The notes: a model not told the origin generated them from the letters alone. DNA of 64,000 nt from Thalassotalea sp. 1_MG-2023 (GCF_030546745.1 NZ_JAUOPD010000001.1:248001-312000), one strand, 5' to 3'. Positions 9,945 to 19,448 are shown, counted from the first letter of the stretch. Program-made: numbers and translations.

Positions 9945-11009
9945 ATGGCCACTTTACAGCTTGATTTAGCTGAGCGCAGTTACCCAATTTATATCGATAG
10001 TCACCTTTTAAAAGCAGGAGAACTGCTTACAAAGCATATTCGTGCTAAGCGAGTTTGTGTGGTGACTAACGATGTTGTATCTCAATTGTATTTGTCATCT
10101 GTAAAAGAATTATTGAGTGACTTTCAGGTAGATGAAATTATTTTACCTGATGGAGAAGCAGAAAAAAGCTTACATAATTTCGAAAAAATCATGTCACATT
10201 TGCTTGCCAATACCCATGGTAGAGACACAACATTGATCGCTTTAGGTGGTGGTGTTATTGGTGATATAACTGGCTTTGCAGCTGCTTGCTATCAACGTGG
10301 CATCGATTTTATTCAAATTCCTACCACATTACTTTCCCAAGTTGATTCATCAGTAGGCGGTAAAACAGCGGTCAATCATCCCTTAGGGAAAAACATGATC
10401 GGTGCTTTTTACCAACCTAAAGCGGTGCTAATCGATATTAACAGTTTAGCTACGCTGCCAGCACGTGAGTTTTCTGCGGGCATGGCTGAAGTCATTAAGT
10501 ATGGCATTTTAGGTGATCGTGAATTTTTCTATTGGCTTGAACAACACACAGATGCAATAAAAGCATCAGAGTCTAGTGTGTTAATCGAAATGATAGAACG
10601 CTGTTGTCAGTGCAAAGCTGATATTGTTTCTCAAGATGAAACAGAAGCTGGATGTCGAGCGCTGTTGAACCTTGGCCATACGTTCGGTCATGCGATCGAA
10701 GCAGAACAAGGTTATGGTAACTGGCTACACGGCGAAGCAGTAGCTACTGGCATGGTACTTGCTGCTAAGCTATCAGTAGCATTGAATTTGCTAGAAGCGT
10801 CAGAACTTCGTCGAATTGAGTCTTTACTTGCTGCGTTTGATTTACCCTTGGAAGCTCCTGAAACAATGGATTTTCATTCATTTATCAAACACATGCGAAG
10901 AGACAAAAAGAACATCGGTGGGAAACTTCGCCTTATTATACCCAACACGATTGGCCAAGCGGTTATGCGTGATGATATTAGTGAGGATATGCTTCAGCAA
11001 ATTCTGTAG
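9945..11009 (+). CDS. aroB: 3-dehydroquinate synthase
   Basis: AroB converts DAHP to 3-dehydroquinate using NAD and a divalent metal, the second step of the shikimate pathway. The 354-residue protein shows the NAD-binding [13 protein letters not shown] motif (about residues 100-112), the [13 protein letters not shown] segment, and zinc ligands in [14 protein letters not shown] and [10 protein letters not shown]. It lies immediately behind aroK and probably shares its transcript. Confidence 0.97.
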   Translation: MATLQLDLAERSYPIYIDSHLLKAGELLTKHIRAKRVCVVTNDVVSQLYLSSVKELLSDFQVDEIILPDGEAEKSLHNFEKIMSHLLANTHGRDTTLIALGGGVIGDITGFAAACYQRGIDFIQIPTTLLSQVDSSVGGKTAVNHPLGKNMIGAFYQPKAVLIDINSLATLPAREFSAGMAEVIKYGILGDREFFYWLEQHTDAIKASESSVLIEMIERCCQCKADIVSQDETEAGCRALLNLGHTFGHAIEAEQGYGNWLHGEAVATGMVLAAKLSVALNLLEASELRRIESLLAAFDLPLEAPETMDFHSFIKHMRRDKKNIGGKLRLIIPNTIGQAVMRDDISEDMLQQIL

Positions 11010-11029
11010 AAAGTACAGAAAGGTGAAAC

Positions 11030-12412
11030 ATGTCAGCACTGGCGCACAACAACGAAACTCAACAGTCTCATACAAACGCGGTTACCTCAATTAGCGCTGT
11101 CGCGAGAGTTGATTATATTCTACGTTTTTCAAAACATGCTGTTGTCGTTATTGACGAAGACACCATGCGTTATTCTTCATTGGGTAGTCAGTATCTTGCA
11201 AATTTATCTAATGATTTTAATGCTGCTTATTTAACTATGTCGCCAAGGCTTGATGATTTGCAGGTTCGTTGTCGTATCATAGAGCAGTTGTTTGGTAGTG
11301 TGTTATTTGATCCTGAGCAATCAGTAGCCGTCAGTTTAATCAACCTGATAAAGCAACACAAACAACCAGTAAGCATTGTGGTAGAGCATGCACATCATCT
11401 TTCTTTTCAATTATTGCATGAATTAACTCAATTGGCCGAAATAGCTAAAAAAGCCAATTTAGCGATACAGGTGGTGATGTTAGCTATGACATCAGTTGGA
11501 CAAAAATTAACTGAACACGCAATGCTGTTTGATAAAAAGCTCTCTATTGTAGATGCTTACAGCGGTCAATTGATCCCCCTTAATGACAAACGTTTTAACG
11601 CTGGCAATCAGTGGCAAACATTATCACAGTTTAAGAAGTATCTTATCGGCATGTTAGGATTGTCTGTTATAGGCGCATTGATTGTTTATCAACTGTATCA
11701 AGTAGACACGTTTAATTTTAGTAAGCTTAAGCCAGTAGCTGAACCTGTACATATGCCAGTGGTAAAGCAAACGAGTGAACAAGCTAACCTTGAAGATAAA
11801 ACAGGCAGCATTCCTCAAGAGACAGAAAGTCGTGGCAGTGAAAGTGCTGCTAGCGCTTTGATCAATACCTCTATAGCCAGTGCAGAAGAAATCTCTAACA
11901 GATTATTAGGTAAAGAGCCGTTATCTCAAGGTACAGAACAAAAAGTGGTTGAAAAGGCATCTGTGTTAGATATTGCCACTGCACTTACCGTAGAACAAGC
12001 AATTGTTGAACAAACAGTAAAAAAAGCGCCATTAGATGAGAAAATCAAAGCAGTAGAAGCTATCGAAAATAATGATGCGTTAAAAGTACAATCATCCACA
12101 ACACTTGAGCCTGTGCCGTTAAATTATTATGCAAACAAAACAGGGTTTGTTTTACAATTCGCGGTTATTGAACAAGAGAAGTCGAAACAAGCATTCATTG
12201 ATAGCGTATCAGAAATTGAAGTGCACCAATACCAACGAAATGTGACGCAAGGAACCGTTACGGTATTAACCTCTAAAACCTTTGAATCGAGAATATTAGC
12301 GGCAGATTGGTTGGCTAACGCACCAGAAATTATCAAGAGCAGACAACCTTTCATTCGATCAGTAAAGAGCATAAATGCTGAAATTGATGATTATCAACGC
12401 TCCCAATCTTAA
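11030..12412 (+). CDS. damX: DamX-like SPOR-domain cell-division protein
   Basis: DamX-type proteins localise to the division septum through a C-terminal SPOR domain that binds denuded glycan strands. The 460-residue protein has a cytoplasmic N-terminal region resembling a degraded ATPase-like fold (about 25-185, no P-loop seen). One transmembrane helix follows (about 203-221), then a long Glu/Lys/Ala-rich periplasmic linker, and a SPOR domain at about 365-445 beginning GFVLQFAV. Position between aroB and dam, as in E. coli, supports the name. The linker is low in complexity and will not align well. Confidence 0.85.
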   Translation: MSALAHNNETQQSHTNAVTSISAVARVDYILRFSKHAVVVIDEDTMRYSSLGSQYLANLSNDFNAAYLTMSPRLDDLQVRCRIIEQLFGSVLFDPEQSVAVSLINLIKQHKQPVSIVVEHAHHLSFQLLHELTQLAEIAKKANLAIQVVMLAMTSVGQKLTEHAMLFDKKLSIVDAYSGQLIPLNDKRFNAGNQWQTLSQFKKYLIGMLGLSVIGALIVYQLYQVDTFNFSKLKPVAEPVHMPVVKQTSEQANLEDKTGSIPQETESRGSESAASALINTSIASAEEISNRLLGKEPLSQGTEQKVVEKASVLDIATALTVEQAIVEQTVKKAPLDEKIKAVEAIENNDALKVQSSTTLEPVPLNYYANKTGFVLQFAVIEQEKSKQAFIDSVSEIEVHQYQRNVTQGTVTVLTSKTFESRILAADWLANAPEIIKSRQPFIRSVKSINAEIDDYQRSQS

Positions 12413-12484
12413 TCAAATCAAGTTACAATTCACCCGTTGAGTAATGAAGTGGCTTGGTTGCCATATTAGGGTTTTTAAAGCTAA

Positions 12485-13303
12485 ATGGTAAAAAAGCAAC
12501 GAGCATTTCTAAAATGGGCTGGTGGAAAATACAGCCTTACGGAAAAAATAAATACGTTATTGCCCAGTGGCAAACGTTTAATTGAACCTTTTGTTGGCGC
12601 GGGTTCGGTATTTCTTAACAGTGACTTTGAACACTATTTACTTAACGATATTAATAAAGATTTAATCAATCTTTACCAAGCTATTCAGCAAGATCCCGTT
12701 AATTTTATTGACGATGCAAAACGCTTTTTCGTTAGTGAAAATAATATTCCAGAGGCGTATTACCATCTGCGTAGCGAATTCAACGCTACGATTGATAAAC
12801 ACTATCGTTCGTTGCTTTTCTTGTATATGAACCGTCATGGTTACAATGGTTTATGTCGATATAACAAGTCAGGTGGTTACAATGTTCCATTTGGTAAATA
12901 TAAAAAGCCTTACTTTCCGCAAGCTGAGTTAGAGTTTTTTGCGGAAAAAGCAAAGAAAGCCATTTTTATTTGCGAAAGCTATAGGCAAACCTTTGCTCGT
13001 GCTAATGATGGTGACGTTATTTATTGTGATCCACCTTACGTACCACTGAGCAAAACAGCAAGCTTTACCAGTTATGCTGGTAACGGTTTTGGTTTAGATG
13101 AACAAGCCGATTTAGCAAACGCTGCGGAAGAAGTCACGAGCGAAAAAAAGGTCAGCGTGTTGATCAGTAATCACGATACCATTTGGACACGTAAAATATA
13201 CCAAGGCGCGAAAACACGAAAGTCGATCAAAGTGTCACGAACGATTAGTCAGAAAGGCACTGCGCGTAAGAAAGTTGCAGAATTGATGGTGCTTTATAAA
13301 TAG
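12485..13303 (+). CDS. dam: DNA adenine methylase Dam (GATC)
   Basis: Dam methylates adenine N6 in GATC and directs mismatch repair and replication timing. The 272-residue protein carries the SAM-binding motif LKWAGGK (residues 9-15) and the catalytic DPPY (near 182-185), in the order of alpha-class amino methyltransferases. The LNDIN and NRHGYNGLCRYN segments are those of enteric Dam. It lies 72 bases behind damX. The MutL in this window lacks its own endonuclease motif, which agrees with Dam/MutH-type repair. Confidence 0.96.
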   Translation: MVKKQRAFLKWAGGKYSLTEKINTLLPSGKRLIEPFVGAGSVFLNSDFEHYLLNDINKDLINLYQAIQQDPVNFIDDAKRFFVSENNIPEAYYHLRSEFNATIDKHYRSLLFLYMNRHGYNGLCRYNKSGGYNVPFGKYKKPYFPQAELEFFAEKAKKAIFICESYRQTFARANDGDVIYCDPPYVPLSKTASFTSYAGNGFGLDEQADLANAAEEVTSEKKVSVLISNHDTIWTRKIYQGAKTRKSIKVSRTISQKGTARKKVAELMVLYK

Positions 13304-13318
13304 TGCAGTGTGTTATGT

Positions 13319-13510
13319 TTATTTTACGACTAACGAAACTACAGTAAATAAACCAAGTACAAACAAAATTACAGCAATTAAGCCAACTATCACGAAGTGG
13401 CTAAATTTACCTTGAGAGAAATCTCGTTCCCTATTTTTATTACTTTGTACACCTAAAAAGGCGGCTGCAACGCTTTTTACGGTTTCTTTTAATGGCTGTG
13501 CGTTTTTCAT
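13319..13510 (-). CDS. DUF2970 small membrane protein
   Basis: This 63-residue protein of unknown function matches the DUF2970 pattern as I know it: SVAAAFLGVQSNKNRERDF, then a C-terminal transmembrane helix (about 39-61). I chose the ATG at 13508-13510 because it gives the usual family start (MKNAQPLKETVKS); a longer frame begins at 13567 but adds residues foreign to the family. It is convergent with dam, 15 bases apart. The family is common near envelope genes of marine gammaproteobacteria; no function is established. Confidence 0.75.
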   Translation of the reverse strand: MKNAQPLKETVKSVAAAFLGVQSNKNRERDFSQGKFSHFVIVGLIAVILFVLGLFTVVSLVVK

Positions 13511-13610
13511 TGTGCGTTTCTTTAAGAATAAATAAAACGATGAAAACCACTTTAGCATTAAAACCAAGTCAGATCATTATTTAACCTAAGCTATAAATAA
13601 CCTGAGCTTG

Positions 13611-13644
13611 GGAAAACAACTTACTTTCTAGCAGTTGTTTTTCC
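13611..13644. terminator. Orphan terminator-like hairpin
   Basis: GGAAAACAACT (13611-13621) pairs with AGTTGTTTTTCC (13633-13644), with a single bulged base and an 11-base loop. Both orientations have A/T-rich flanks suited to an intrinsic terminator. No annotated gene ends here: it lies upstream of the DUF2970 start and about 316 bases from the porin-like stop. Confidence 0.45.
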
Positions 13645-13887
13645 TTATTACAGCGTTAAATTTTTTTGCAATAGACAAGTTATTGACGCACAAATTTGCC
13701 TTGCACTAAGAAAAAACTCCGTGCTAAAACAGTGTGATAAATAAAATGCTACCGTTTCAGTTGATTAGCTAACTTTTTATCCCGAGTTCAGGTTATATAT
13801 GAAGTAAAGTTAAGCGTTTATTTTTAAATAATCTAACACTATTTTTTATACAAATTTGAGGTTATTGAATTAATGAAGCTGTTAATG

Positions 13888-13947
13888 AAAAAGACCTGAT
13901 AATTGAATGTTTCCATCGTTTGAAACCGTTCAGTATCAGGCCTTTTT
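13888..13947 (-). terminator. Long hairpin terminator of the porin-like gene
   Basis: AAAAAGACCTGATA (13888-13901) and TATCAGGCCTTTTT (13934-13947) pair over 14 bases with one mismatch. Inner complementary segments (GTTTC/GAAAC) could extend the stem. Read on the minus strand it ends in TTTTT, starting 12 bases after the stop codon at 13960. The A and T runs on both sides make it usable in both directions. Confidence 0.8.
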
Positions 13948-13959
13948 GAGAATTTTGAC

Positions 13960-14628
13960 TTATAGGTCGAAATCTATCGCATATGCTAAATATACTTTAA
14001 GATCACCGGCACCACCGTCTAAGTCTGTTTGAGAGGCACCTAAAGTAAAGCCACTTTTACTGATACTAACGCCATAATCAATTGAATCTTCGGCTAACCA
14101 ATCACCAGAATAAGAGCCTAAGTGTAGACCAACTTCTGCTTCATTAGTTAATGCAAAACTATAATCTGCTGAGGCGTAAATGGTATCGCCAGCGTCAGCT
14201 CCTTCACCGTCAGTTAAAACAGCAACACCTAGAGTTAAACCACTGAAACTGACGTTCGCATAAACCTCTGAAAAGTCAGCATCACCAGATGTTTCATCAG
14301 GGTAGGCGTAATAAATGAATCCGACATCATAGGAAACAGTTTCATTGATATCACCACCAAAACCGGCATAAAAATCAAGTTCATAAGTCATGCCGTCAGC
14401 CCAATCAGCATTTGATACCCAAGTGCCAGCGTAAAAGCCTGAATCACCGGCGTAATCAATGCCGCCTGAAACAGCAGCTTTACCACCAGTTTGTTCTAAG
14501 CCACGCCATAAATAATTGCTTGTCACCGCGGCATTAGCAGACCATTCACTTGCAATAGCAGGGTTCGCTAAAGTTGATGAAGCTAAGATTGTTGAAACGA
14601 GTGCGACTTTCATTAAGTTATTTTTCAT
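13960..14628 (-). CDS. TorF family putative porin (TIGR02001-type outer membrane protein)
   Basis: This 222-residue protein has a signal peptide (residues 1-26, cleavage after AIA) and alternating beta strands ending in an aromatic/acidic C-terminus (YAIDFDL), as in small outer-membrane barrels. The opening WSANAAVTSNYLWRGLEQTGG is characteristic of the family annotated as TorF-like or TIGR02001. No substrate is known. The protein is Gly/Asp-rich. It has its own terminator and stands alone between dam and rpe, an insertion relative to the enteric gene order. Identification is by recalled family pattern. Confidence 0.78.
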   Translation of the reverse strand: MKNNLMKVALVSTILASSTLANPAIASEWSANAAVTSNYLWRGLEQTGGKAAVSGGIDYAGDSGFYAGTWVSNADWADGMTYELDFYAGFGGDINETVSYDVGFIYYAYPDETSGDADFSEVYANVSFSGLTLGVAVLTDGEGADAGDTIYASADYSFALTNEAEVGLHLGSYSGDWLAEDSIDYGVSISKSGFTLGASQTDLDGGAGDLKVYLAYAIDFDL

Positions 14629-14905
14629 ATTTTTCTCATAAAGTTATTGTTGTGTATGTTTTTAACTATGGGTTTTGCAAAAGCAGTGCCTACGGTAAAT
14701 AAAAAATAAAAAAGTCATAAAGTGATATAAATACAATTAGTTATGAGCAGGGGTGATTTGTGTGTTCAATTTTATATTATCGTGGTTGATCAATACTGGT
14801 GCAGGAGGTAGGCGAAATGAGCAAAAAAAGTGCAATTGAGATTGGTCGATTATTATTGAAATTTAGTATAAAGTAGCGCAGATTTTTCAAAGGGGTGTTG
14901 GGTTT

Positions 14906-15574
14906 ATGTCTTCTTATATTATTGCGCCATCAATTTTATCTGCTGATTTCGCTCGTCTTGGTCAAGAGGTAGAGAATGTGATCAGCGCAGGTGCTGATGT
15001 GATTCATTTTGATGTGATGGATAATCATTACGTACCAAACTTATCTTTTGGGCCTATGGTGTGTCAGTCATTGCGTGATTATGGCATTACAGCTCCAATT
15101 GATGTTCACCTAATGGTTAAACCGGTTGATTCATTGATTCCTGCATTTGCAAAAGCAGGTGCCAATATTATTACTTTTCATCCAGAGGCGAGTGAGCATG
15201 TTGATCGCACCTTGCAGTTGATTAAAGAGCAAGGTTGCCAGGCCGGCGTAGTGTTAAACCCTGCCACGCCTTTGCATATTTTAGATTTTGTGATGGAAAA
15301 AATAGACGTGGTGTTATTGATGTCTGTGAATCCCGGGTTTGGTGGACAATCGTTTATTCCAACAACACTAGAAAAAATTAAATTAGTAAGAGAAAAAATT
15401 CGCCAAAGTGGCCGAGATATTCGCTTAGAGGTAGATGGAGGTGTGAAAGCCGATAATATCGCTGATATCGCTAAAGCGGGTGCTGACATGTTTGTCGCTG
15501 GATCTGCAATTTTTTCTCAACCAGATTATAAAGAAGCGATTGATGAGATGCGTCGAGCGCTTGCAACTGTTTGA
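14906..15574 (+). CDS. rpe: Ribulose-phosphate 3-epimerase
   Basis: Rpe interconverts ribulose-5-phosphate and xylulose-5-phosphate in the pentose phosphate pathway. The 222-residue TIM barrel has SILSADF, metal ligands His34 and Asp36 (HFDVMD), HLMVKP (His67), the phosphate-binding [10 protein letters not shown] and the catalytic VDGG near residue 178. A GGGG-rich ribosome binding region sits near 14891. trpS follows after 20 bases; gph, which separates the two in E. coli, is not present. Confidence 0.97.
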   Translation: MSSYIIAPSILSADFARLGQEVENVISAGADVIHFDVMDNHYVPNLSFGPMVCQSLRDYGITAPIDVHLMVKPVDSLIPAFAKAGANIITFHPEASEHVDRTLQLIKEQGCQAGVVLNPATPLHILDFVMEKIDVVLLMSVNPGFGGQSFIPTTLEKIKLVREKIRQSGRDIRLEVDGGVKADNIADIAKAGADMFVAGSAIFSQPDYKEAIDEMRRALATV

Positions 15575-15594
15575 TAAATTTTAGGTAAAAGAAA

Positions 15595-16599
15595 ATGACA
15601 AAACCAGTAGTATTAAGTGGCTGTCAGCCGTCGGGCGAATTAACCATTGGTAATTATTTAGGCGCATTAAAGCAATGGGTAAATATGCAACAAAGCCATG
15701 ATTGTTATTATATGTTGGTGAATCAACATGCGATAACGGTTCGACCTGAAGCAGATGCTCTTAGAAAAGCAACGCTAGATGGTCTCGCACTGTATTTAGC
15801 CTGTGGCATTGATCCTGAGCAAAGCACTATTTTTATTCAGTCACATGTACCTGAGCATGCCCAATTAAGTTGGGTGTTAAATTGTTATACGCAAATGGGT
15901 GAGCTTAATCGCATGACCCAATATAAAGATAAGTCTCAAAAGTCAGAAGCAAACATGAACGCAGGCTTATTCACTTACCCGGTGTTAATGGCGGCAGATA
16001 TTTTGTTATACGGTGCCAATGAAGTGCCAGTTGGTGACGATCAAAAGCAACACTTAGAACTAGCTCGTGATATAGCGACACGTTTTAATAATTTATACGG
16101 TGATATTTTTACCGTACCTGAGCCTCATATACCAGAATTTGGCGCGCGTATAATGAGTTTGCAAGATCCCACTAAAAAAATGTCTAAATCAGATACTAAC
16201 CCAGGTAACTTTATTGGCTTGTTAGAAGATCCTAAAAAAATCAGTAAAAAAATAAAACGGGCAATTACTGACTCGGATGAGCAAGCGCGTATTTATTTTG
16301 ATGTGGCAGAAAAGCCAGGCGTATCAAACTTATTAACATTATTGTCATGTTCGACAGGACAATCAGTAACGGAATTAGTGCCGCAATACGAAGATAAAAT
16401 GTATGGGCATTTAAAAGGTGATGTAGCAGATGCTGTTGTGGCAATGTTAGAGCCAATTCAAACACGCTTCAATGAATATCGTAATGATGAAGCTTTTATG
16501 AATAGCGTGATGCAAAAAGGCGCAGAGAAAGCTTCTGAGCGCGCAGAACATATATTGAAAGCCGTTTATAACGCGGTAGGTTTTATTGCTAAGCCGTAA
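15595..16599 (+). CDS. trpS: Tryptophanyl-tRNA synthetase
   Basis: TrpS charges tRNA-Trp. The 334-residue class I synthetase shows the HIGH-equivalent TIGN (17-20) after QPSGE and the KMSKS motif near residues 195-199 (KKMSKSD). The GDDQKQH segment of the family is also present. The length equals E. coli TrpS. It is the second gene of an rpe-trpS unit and ends at a strong hairpin shared with the convergent accessory block. Confidence 0.97.
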   Translation: MTKPVVLSGCQPSGELTIGNYLGALKQWVNMQQSHDCYYMLVNQHAITVRPEADALRKATLDGLALYLACGIDPEQSTIFIQSHVPEHAQLSWVLNCYTQMGELNRMTQYKDKSQKSEANMNAGLFTYPVLMAADILLYGANEVPVGDDQKQHLELARDIATRFNNLYGDIFTVPEPHIPEFGARIMSLQDPTKKMSKSDTNPGNFIGLLEDPKKISKKIKRAITDSDEQARIYFDVAEKPGVSNLLTLLSCSTGQSVTELVPQYEDKMYGHLKGDVADAVVAMLEPIQTRFNEYRNDEAFMNSVMQKGAEKASERAEHILKAVYNAVGFIAKP

Positions 16600-16616
16600 T
16601 TGAGCTTTTTCAAACC

Positions 16617-16647
16617 ATGGTGACAAACTCGTGTAGCTTGTCACCAT
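16617..16647. terminator. Hairpin between convergent trpS and nitroreductase-like gene
   Basis: ATGGTGACAA (16617-16626) and TTGTCACCAT (16638-16647) form a perfect 10-base stem with an 11-base loop. It lies 18 bases past the trpS stop and 41 bases past the end of the opposite gene, so it may serve both strands. Only a weak T tract follows on the plus strand. Confidence 0.6.
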
Positions 16648-16687
16648 TTAGTATTCTTTAGTTATCTGTTGAATGCACTCTATAGTG

Positions 16688-17737
16688 CTATGTTTGGCGT
16701 TGATAAGACGTCATTTCGCGTCTAAATGTACGATGTTTTACAGGTTTTGCTGTATAACCTAGTCGCAAAAACATTAAGCCGTAGTATCCATCAGGGGAGA
16801 CTTTCTCCATATCTTGTTTTATTTGCTCAATGTTAGGCATGAATTCTGGTTCAATGTTTAACCCTCTTAATGAGTAAATAGGGGCAGCAGCATAAGGTTG
16901 AACGGATAACTCTTCCATAGCAGCTTGTAACCAGAAGCGTTGTAATGCTTGGCCTCCTTTTATCACTTCTGAACGCGTATTGTCCGCGATAGAAATCAAG
17001 GCGAGTACCGGAGAAAAGCTAATAGGTACCTGAACGGATCGAAAGCCGAGTATTTTTGATACCCCAAGCTTATTGAAAAAGCTAATTGTTTTCCAATTCG
17101 ACATCATTTTAAAAAAGGGCCTGGCTGGTGGTTCAATTTCAAGCGTTGATAAAGGCATACCTTCTTGTGGCTTCGGATCATCAAAAATAACCGAAGAAAA
17201 TAGTTCTTGATGAAGTATTTTACTTTCAAAGCGCAAACTCTCAGCGTGTCGCATTACCGGCAAAACTGATTTTTTTGCTGATTTATCAGTAAAAAAAGTA
17301 ACTTTAGCATCATGGAACTCTGCGGCTTGTGCTAGCCGAGTTAATACTTCATCTTTAACTGGTCCTTTGAAAGGAAATCGTCTATCTGTACAGCGCTTAG
17401 CGATTACATCTGCAAGGTTATGAGTTGCTGAATGGGTTTTCGTAAAGCTAAGGTCAGCAACATGACGTGGAGCACTTTCTGGTAATGGTAAAAGATTTAC
17501 TTGAGCTGTGTAGCCGAGTTGTTCTGCTTGAATTACTGTATTTTCGATGACTGCTCCAAGCGATATATCCGATAAAATAAAATCTTCATCTGTTGCTTTT
17601 CCAGAACGTGCTTCATCAATGTAAAAACTGAGAACCCCGTTTTTATGGTACTCGTATTTAAATGGTGAGCTATTATCAGCTGAAGGCGCAAATATCGCGG
17701 CTTTAATGATGGTTTCTAAATCGGATAGATTGAGCAC
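16688..17737 (-). CDS. Nitroreductase-like (Acg/MoeY-type) FMN oxidoreductase homologue
   Basis: The 349-residue protein opens with an alpha-helix and the APSADNSSPFKYEY segment. That is the nitroreductase N-terminal pattern in which the usual Ser-x-Arg FMN loop is altered. A long middle region and a C-terminal LRLGYT segment followed by a basic tail (KHRTFRREM) recall mycobacterial Acg-type proteins, which are built of two nitroreductase halves. The reaction is unknown; such proteins bind flavin and may be oxidases, reductases or flavin stores. It is the last gene of the minus-strand block, 37 bases after the ThiF-like gene. Pairing of this fold with ThiF recalls Mycobacterium tuberculosis MoeY (Rv1355c), which I remember as a single ThiF plus nitroreductase polypeptide. 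Family placement is moderate. Confidence 0.65.
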   Translation of the reverse strand: MLNLSDLETIIKAAIFAPSADNSSPFKYEYHKNGVLSFYIDEARSGKATDEDFILSDISLGAVIENTVIQAEQLGYTAQVNLLPLPESAPRHVADLSFTKTHSATHNLADVIAKRCTDRRFPFKGPVKDEVLTRLAQAAEFHDAKVTFFTDKSAKKSVLPVMRHAESLRFESKILHQELFSSVIFDDPKPQEGMPLSTLEIEPPARPFFKMMSNWKTISFFNKLGVSKILGFRSVQVPISFSPVLALISIADNTRSEVIKGGQALQRFWLQAAMEELSVQPYAAAPIYSLRGLNIEPEFMPNIEQIKQDMEKVSPDGYYGLMFLRLGYTAKPVKHRTFRREMTSYQRQT

Positions 17738-17774
17738 AAAACGTACCTTTGTAGCAGTAAATGAAACAGTTGGC

Positions 17775-18635
17775 TTAAATCGCCATTTTCTTTTTGGCTA
17801 TGATATAAGCTAACTTTTGAATAGGGTTATTATTACCACCTGGTCGCCATGTTTTTTTATATTGATTTGTATAAGCGTCGAAATGTAGCCCCCAAGGGAC
17901 ATTGAGCACTTTGCCGCGATTTAGAAAAATTTTCATCACTTGTGATGCTGCAACGCCTGCGGCTAGTTGGCAACCAATAAAGGTAGAAGGGCCTTTTTTA
18001 TTGGCTAAATCAAGTCTTGATGGATCCACTAAATACGCACTTTGTAGCGCGGCAGGGGTTAAGCCAAGAAAAAATTTTAAGTATTGCTCATTTTCAGTAT
18101 GGCCTTCTAATCGAAAATACTGTTCGAATGTCATCTCACCTGGAAGAAAATTTAGACAAGCTGTTCCCATACCAATAGGTGCAGCAGTCGTGGCAGGTAT
18201 TTGTTTTTTTGAACATTGATCAAACACTAAACGGCGAGCATCCATCACGAAAAAATCAAGTGAATCTACGTAGCAATCCACACCAGTTAAGAATTCATGG
18301 ATATTGTTAGCATTGATACCTTCATCAAAGGTTTTTATTTCAAGCTCAGGGTTAATTTCTAAAGCCATTTTAACCATAGTGTCTAACTTTTTAGCACCAT
18401 AACTATTGATGTTAGCTCCTACTTGGCGATTAGTATTTTCACAACCAAACTCATCGAAGTCAGAGACATGAAATTTTCCAATGCCTAACCGTACGAGTGT
18501 CAGAAAATGATCACCACCAACGCCACCTAAGCCTGCAATTGCTACACATTTGTTGCGTAGTGTCTGTTGTTCTTCTTCTGTAAACCAGCCAATATTACGA
18601 GAAAAAGCTAAATCGTAATCAAATTGTTGTGACAT
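17775..18635 (-). CDS. ThiF/MoeB-type E1-like adenylyltransferase
   Basis: ThiF-fold enzymes adenylate a carboxylate, often the C-terminus of a ubiquitin-like carrier or a peptide, using ATP. The 286-residue protein has the Gly-rich nucleotide loop AGLGGVGG (residues 34-41), the ATP/Mg segment DFDEFGCENTNRQ with the conserved Asn and Arg, and GAKKLD with the conserved Lys. No CxxC zinc pair is visible, unlike MoeB or ThiF proper. No ubiquitin-like partner ending in Gly-Gly is encoded next to it, so the substrate is unknown. The gene starts 9 bases after the acyltransferase stop codon, which indicates co-transcription. The fold is confident; the role is not. Confidence 0.8.
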   Translation of the reverse strand: MSQQFDYDLAFSRNIGWFTEEEQQTLRNKCVAIAGLGGVGGDHFLTLVRLGIGKFHVSDFDEFGCENTNRQVGANINSYGAKKLDTMVKMALEINPELEIKTFDEGINANNIHEFLTGVDCYVDSLDFFVMDARRLVFDQCSKKQIPATTAAPIGMGTACLNFLPGEMTFEQYFRLEGHTENEQYLKFFLGLTPAALQSAYLVDPSRLDLANKKGPSTFIGCQLAAGVAASQVMKIFLNRGKVLNVPWGLHFDAYTNQYKKTWRPGGNNNPIQKLAYIIAKKKMAI

Positions 18636-18644
18636 TGTTTTTGC

Positions 18645-19448
18645 CTATGTAATGGGGGCTCTATAAATTTCGGGGATCCCAAATTTTCCGTCACTTCCAT
18701 ATGGTTTTAATTTAATTTGAGTTGATAATTCTTGATAAACGATCTCATACAACTCTTGCATTTGTTCGTTTAGATCAACGTAGAAACTTTTTTCTTCTAA
18801 GAAAAACATAGCGCGACGACCATGATAATTCATTTCTTCGCCAACCTGTTTAAAAGGAAGGCCAAAGCGCTGTAGTCGTCGATTTAGTCTTGGTTCCATC
18901 ATTACCATGATGCCAACATGATGACACATACTAGCTAACGCTAAACCACCTAAATAAAGGCCAATAGCAATATTTGGAAAGTTGCGTCGCTCCTCTGCTG
19001 AATACATGGTGTCTGGATCAACATTAGTTAATACGTAAGGTTTATTTTTTTCTTGTTCACGACGTCTAAACGATGCTAAAACGGCGAGTCGAGATATTTC
19101 ACCAAAGCCTCCTCGTGGTAGACTTTGTGTATCTAATACCTCATTTTTAGCGCTATCTAGACAATGCTTTTCGAAAGGTAACTGATAAGACGGGTTTTCG
19201 GCAGGGGGAATAATCAACCGAATACAACCTGCGTAAGTTCCTGTACGTCGATGCTCCAATAAGCAATGGTAAGAGAAGTCATCGCAGTCGTCACTTTCCA
19301 TTCGCTCTTCGTTACTAGGCTCCCAGCCTAGCTCTTCGCTATAGACTCCGTACCTGATTTTGTAGGCTTCTTGTTGAAGTTCCTTGGTGTTAGCAAACCT
19401 GATCTTAAAAAATTGATCAAAGTTCTTTGCTATAGAATATCCGCTCAT
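18645..19448 (-). CDS. PEP-CTERM/exosortase system-associated acyltransferase (LuxI/GNAT-like)
   Basis: The 267-residue protein resembles the family annotated as exosortase-associated acyltransferase (TIGR03694), a GNAT-fold relative of acyl-homoserine lactone synthases and N-acyl amino acid synthases. Features seen are AYKIRYGVYSEELGWEP near the N-terminus (the LuxI-like RxxVY..E region), GCIRLIIP, GEISRLAVLASFRRR and a final MFFLEE strand. It probably transfers a fatty acyl group from acyl-ACP or acyl-CoA to an amine. It lies between the decarboxylase (88 bases upstream) and the ThiF-like gene (9 bases downstream). No exosortase is present in the window. The product is unknown. Confidence 0.8.
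   Translation of the reverse strand: MSGYSIAKNFDQFFKIRFANTKELQQEAYKIRYGVYSEELGWEPSNEERMESDDCDDFSYHCLLEHRRTGTYAGCIRLIIPPAENPSYQLPFEKHCLDSAKNEVLDTQSLPRGGFGEISRLAVLASFRRREQEKNKPYVLTNVDPDTMYSAEERRNFPNIAIGLYLGGLALASMCHHVGIMVMMEPRLNRRLQRFGLPFKQVGEEMNYHGRRAMFFLEEKSFYVDLNEQMQELYEIVYQELSTQIKLKPYGSDGKFGIPEIYRAPIT

Larger units (their letters stand above)
13511..13959. other. Intergenic region between DUF2970 gene and porin-like gene
   Basis: This 449-base AT-rich stretch lacks a credible reading frame. It contains two strong hairpins: one at 13611-13644 with no gene to terminate, and the terminator of the porin-like gene at 13888-13947. The DUF2970 promoter should lie near 13520-13600. Unassigned sequence at 13650-13880 could encode a small RNA, but nothing recognisable is seen. 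Confidence 0.55.
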
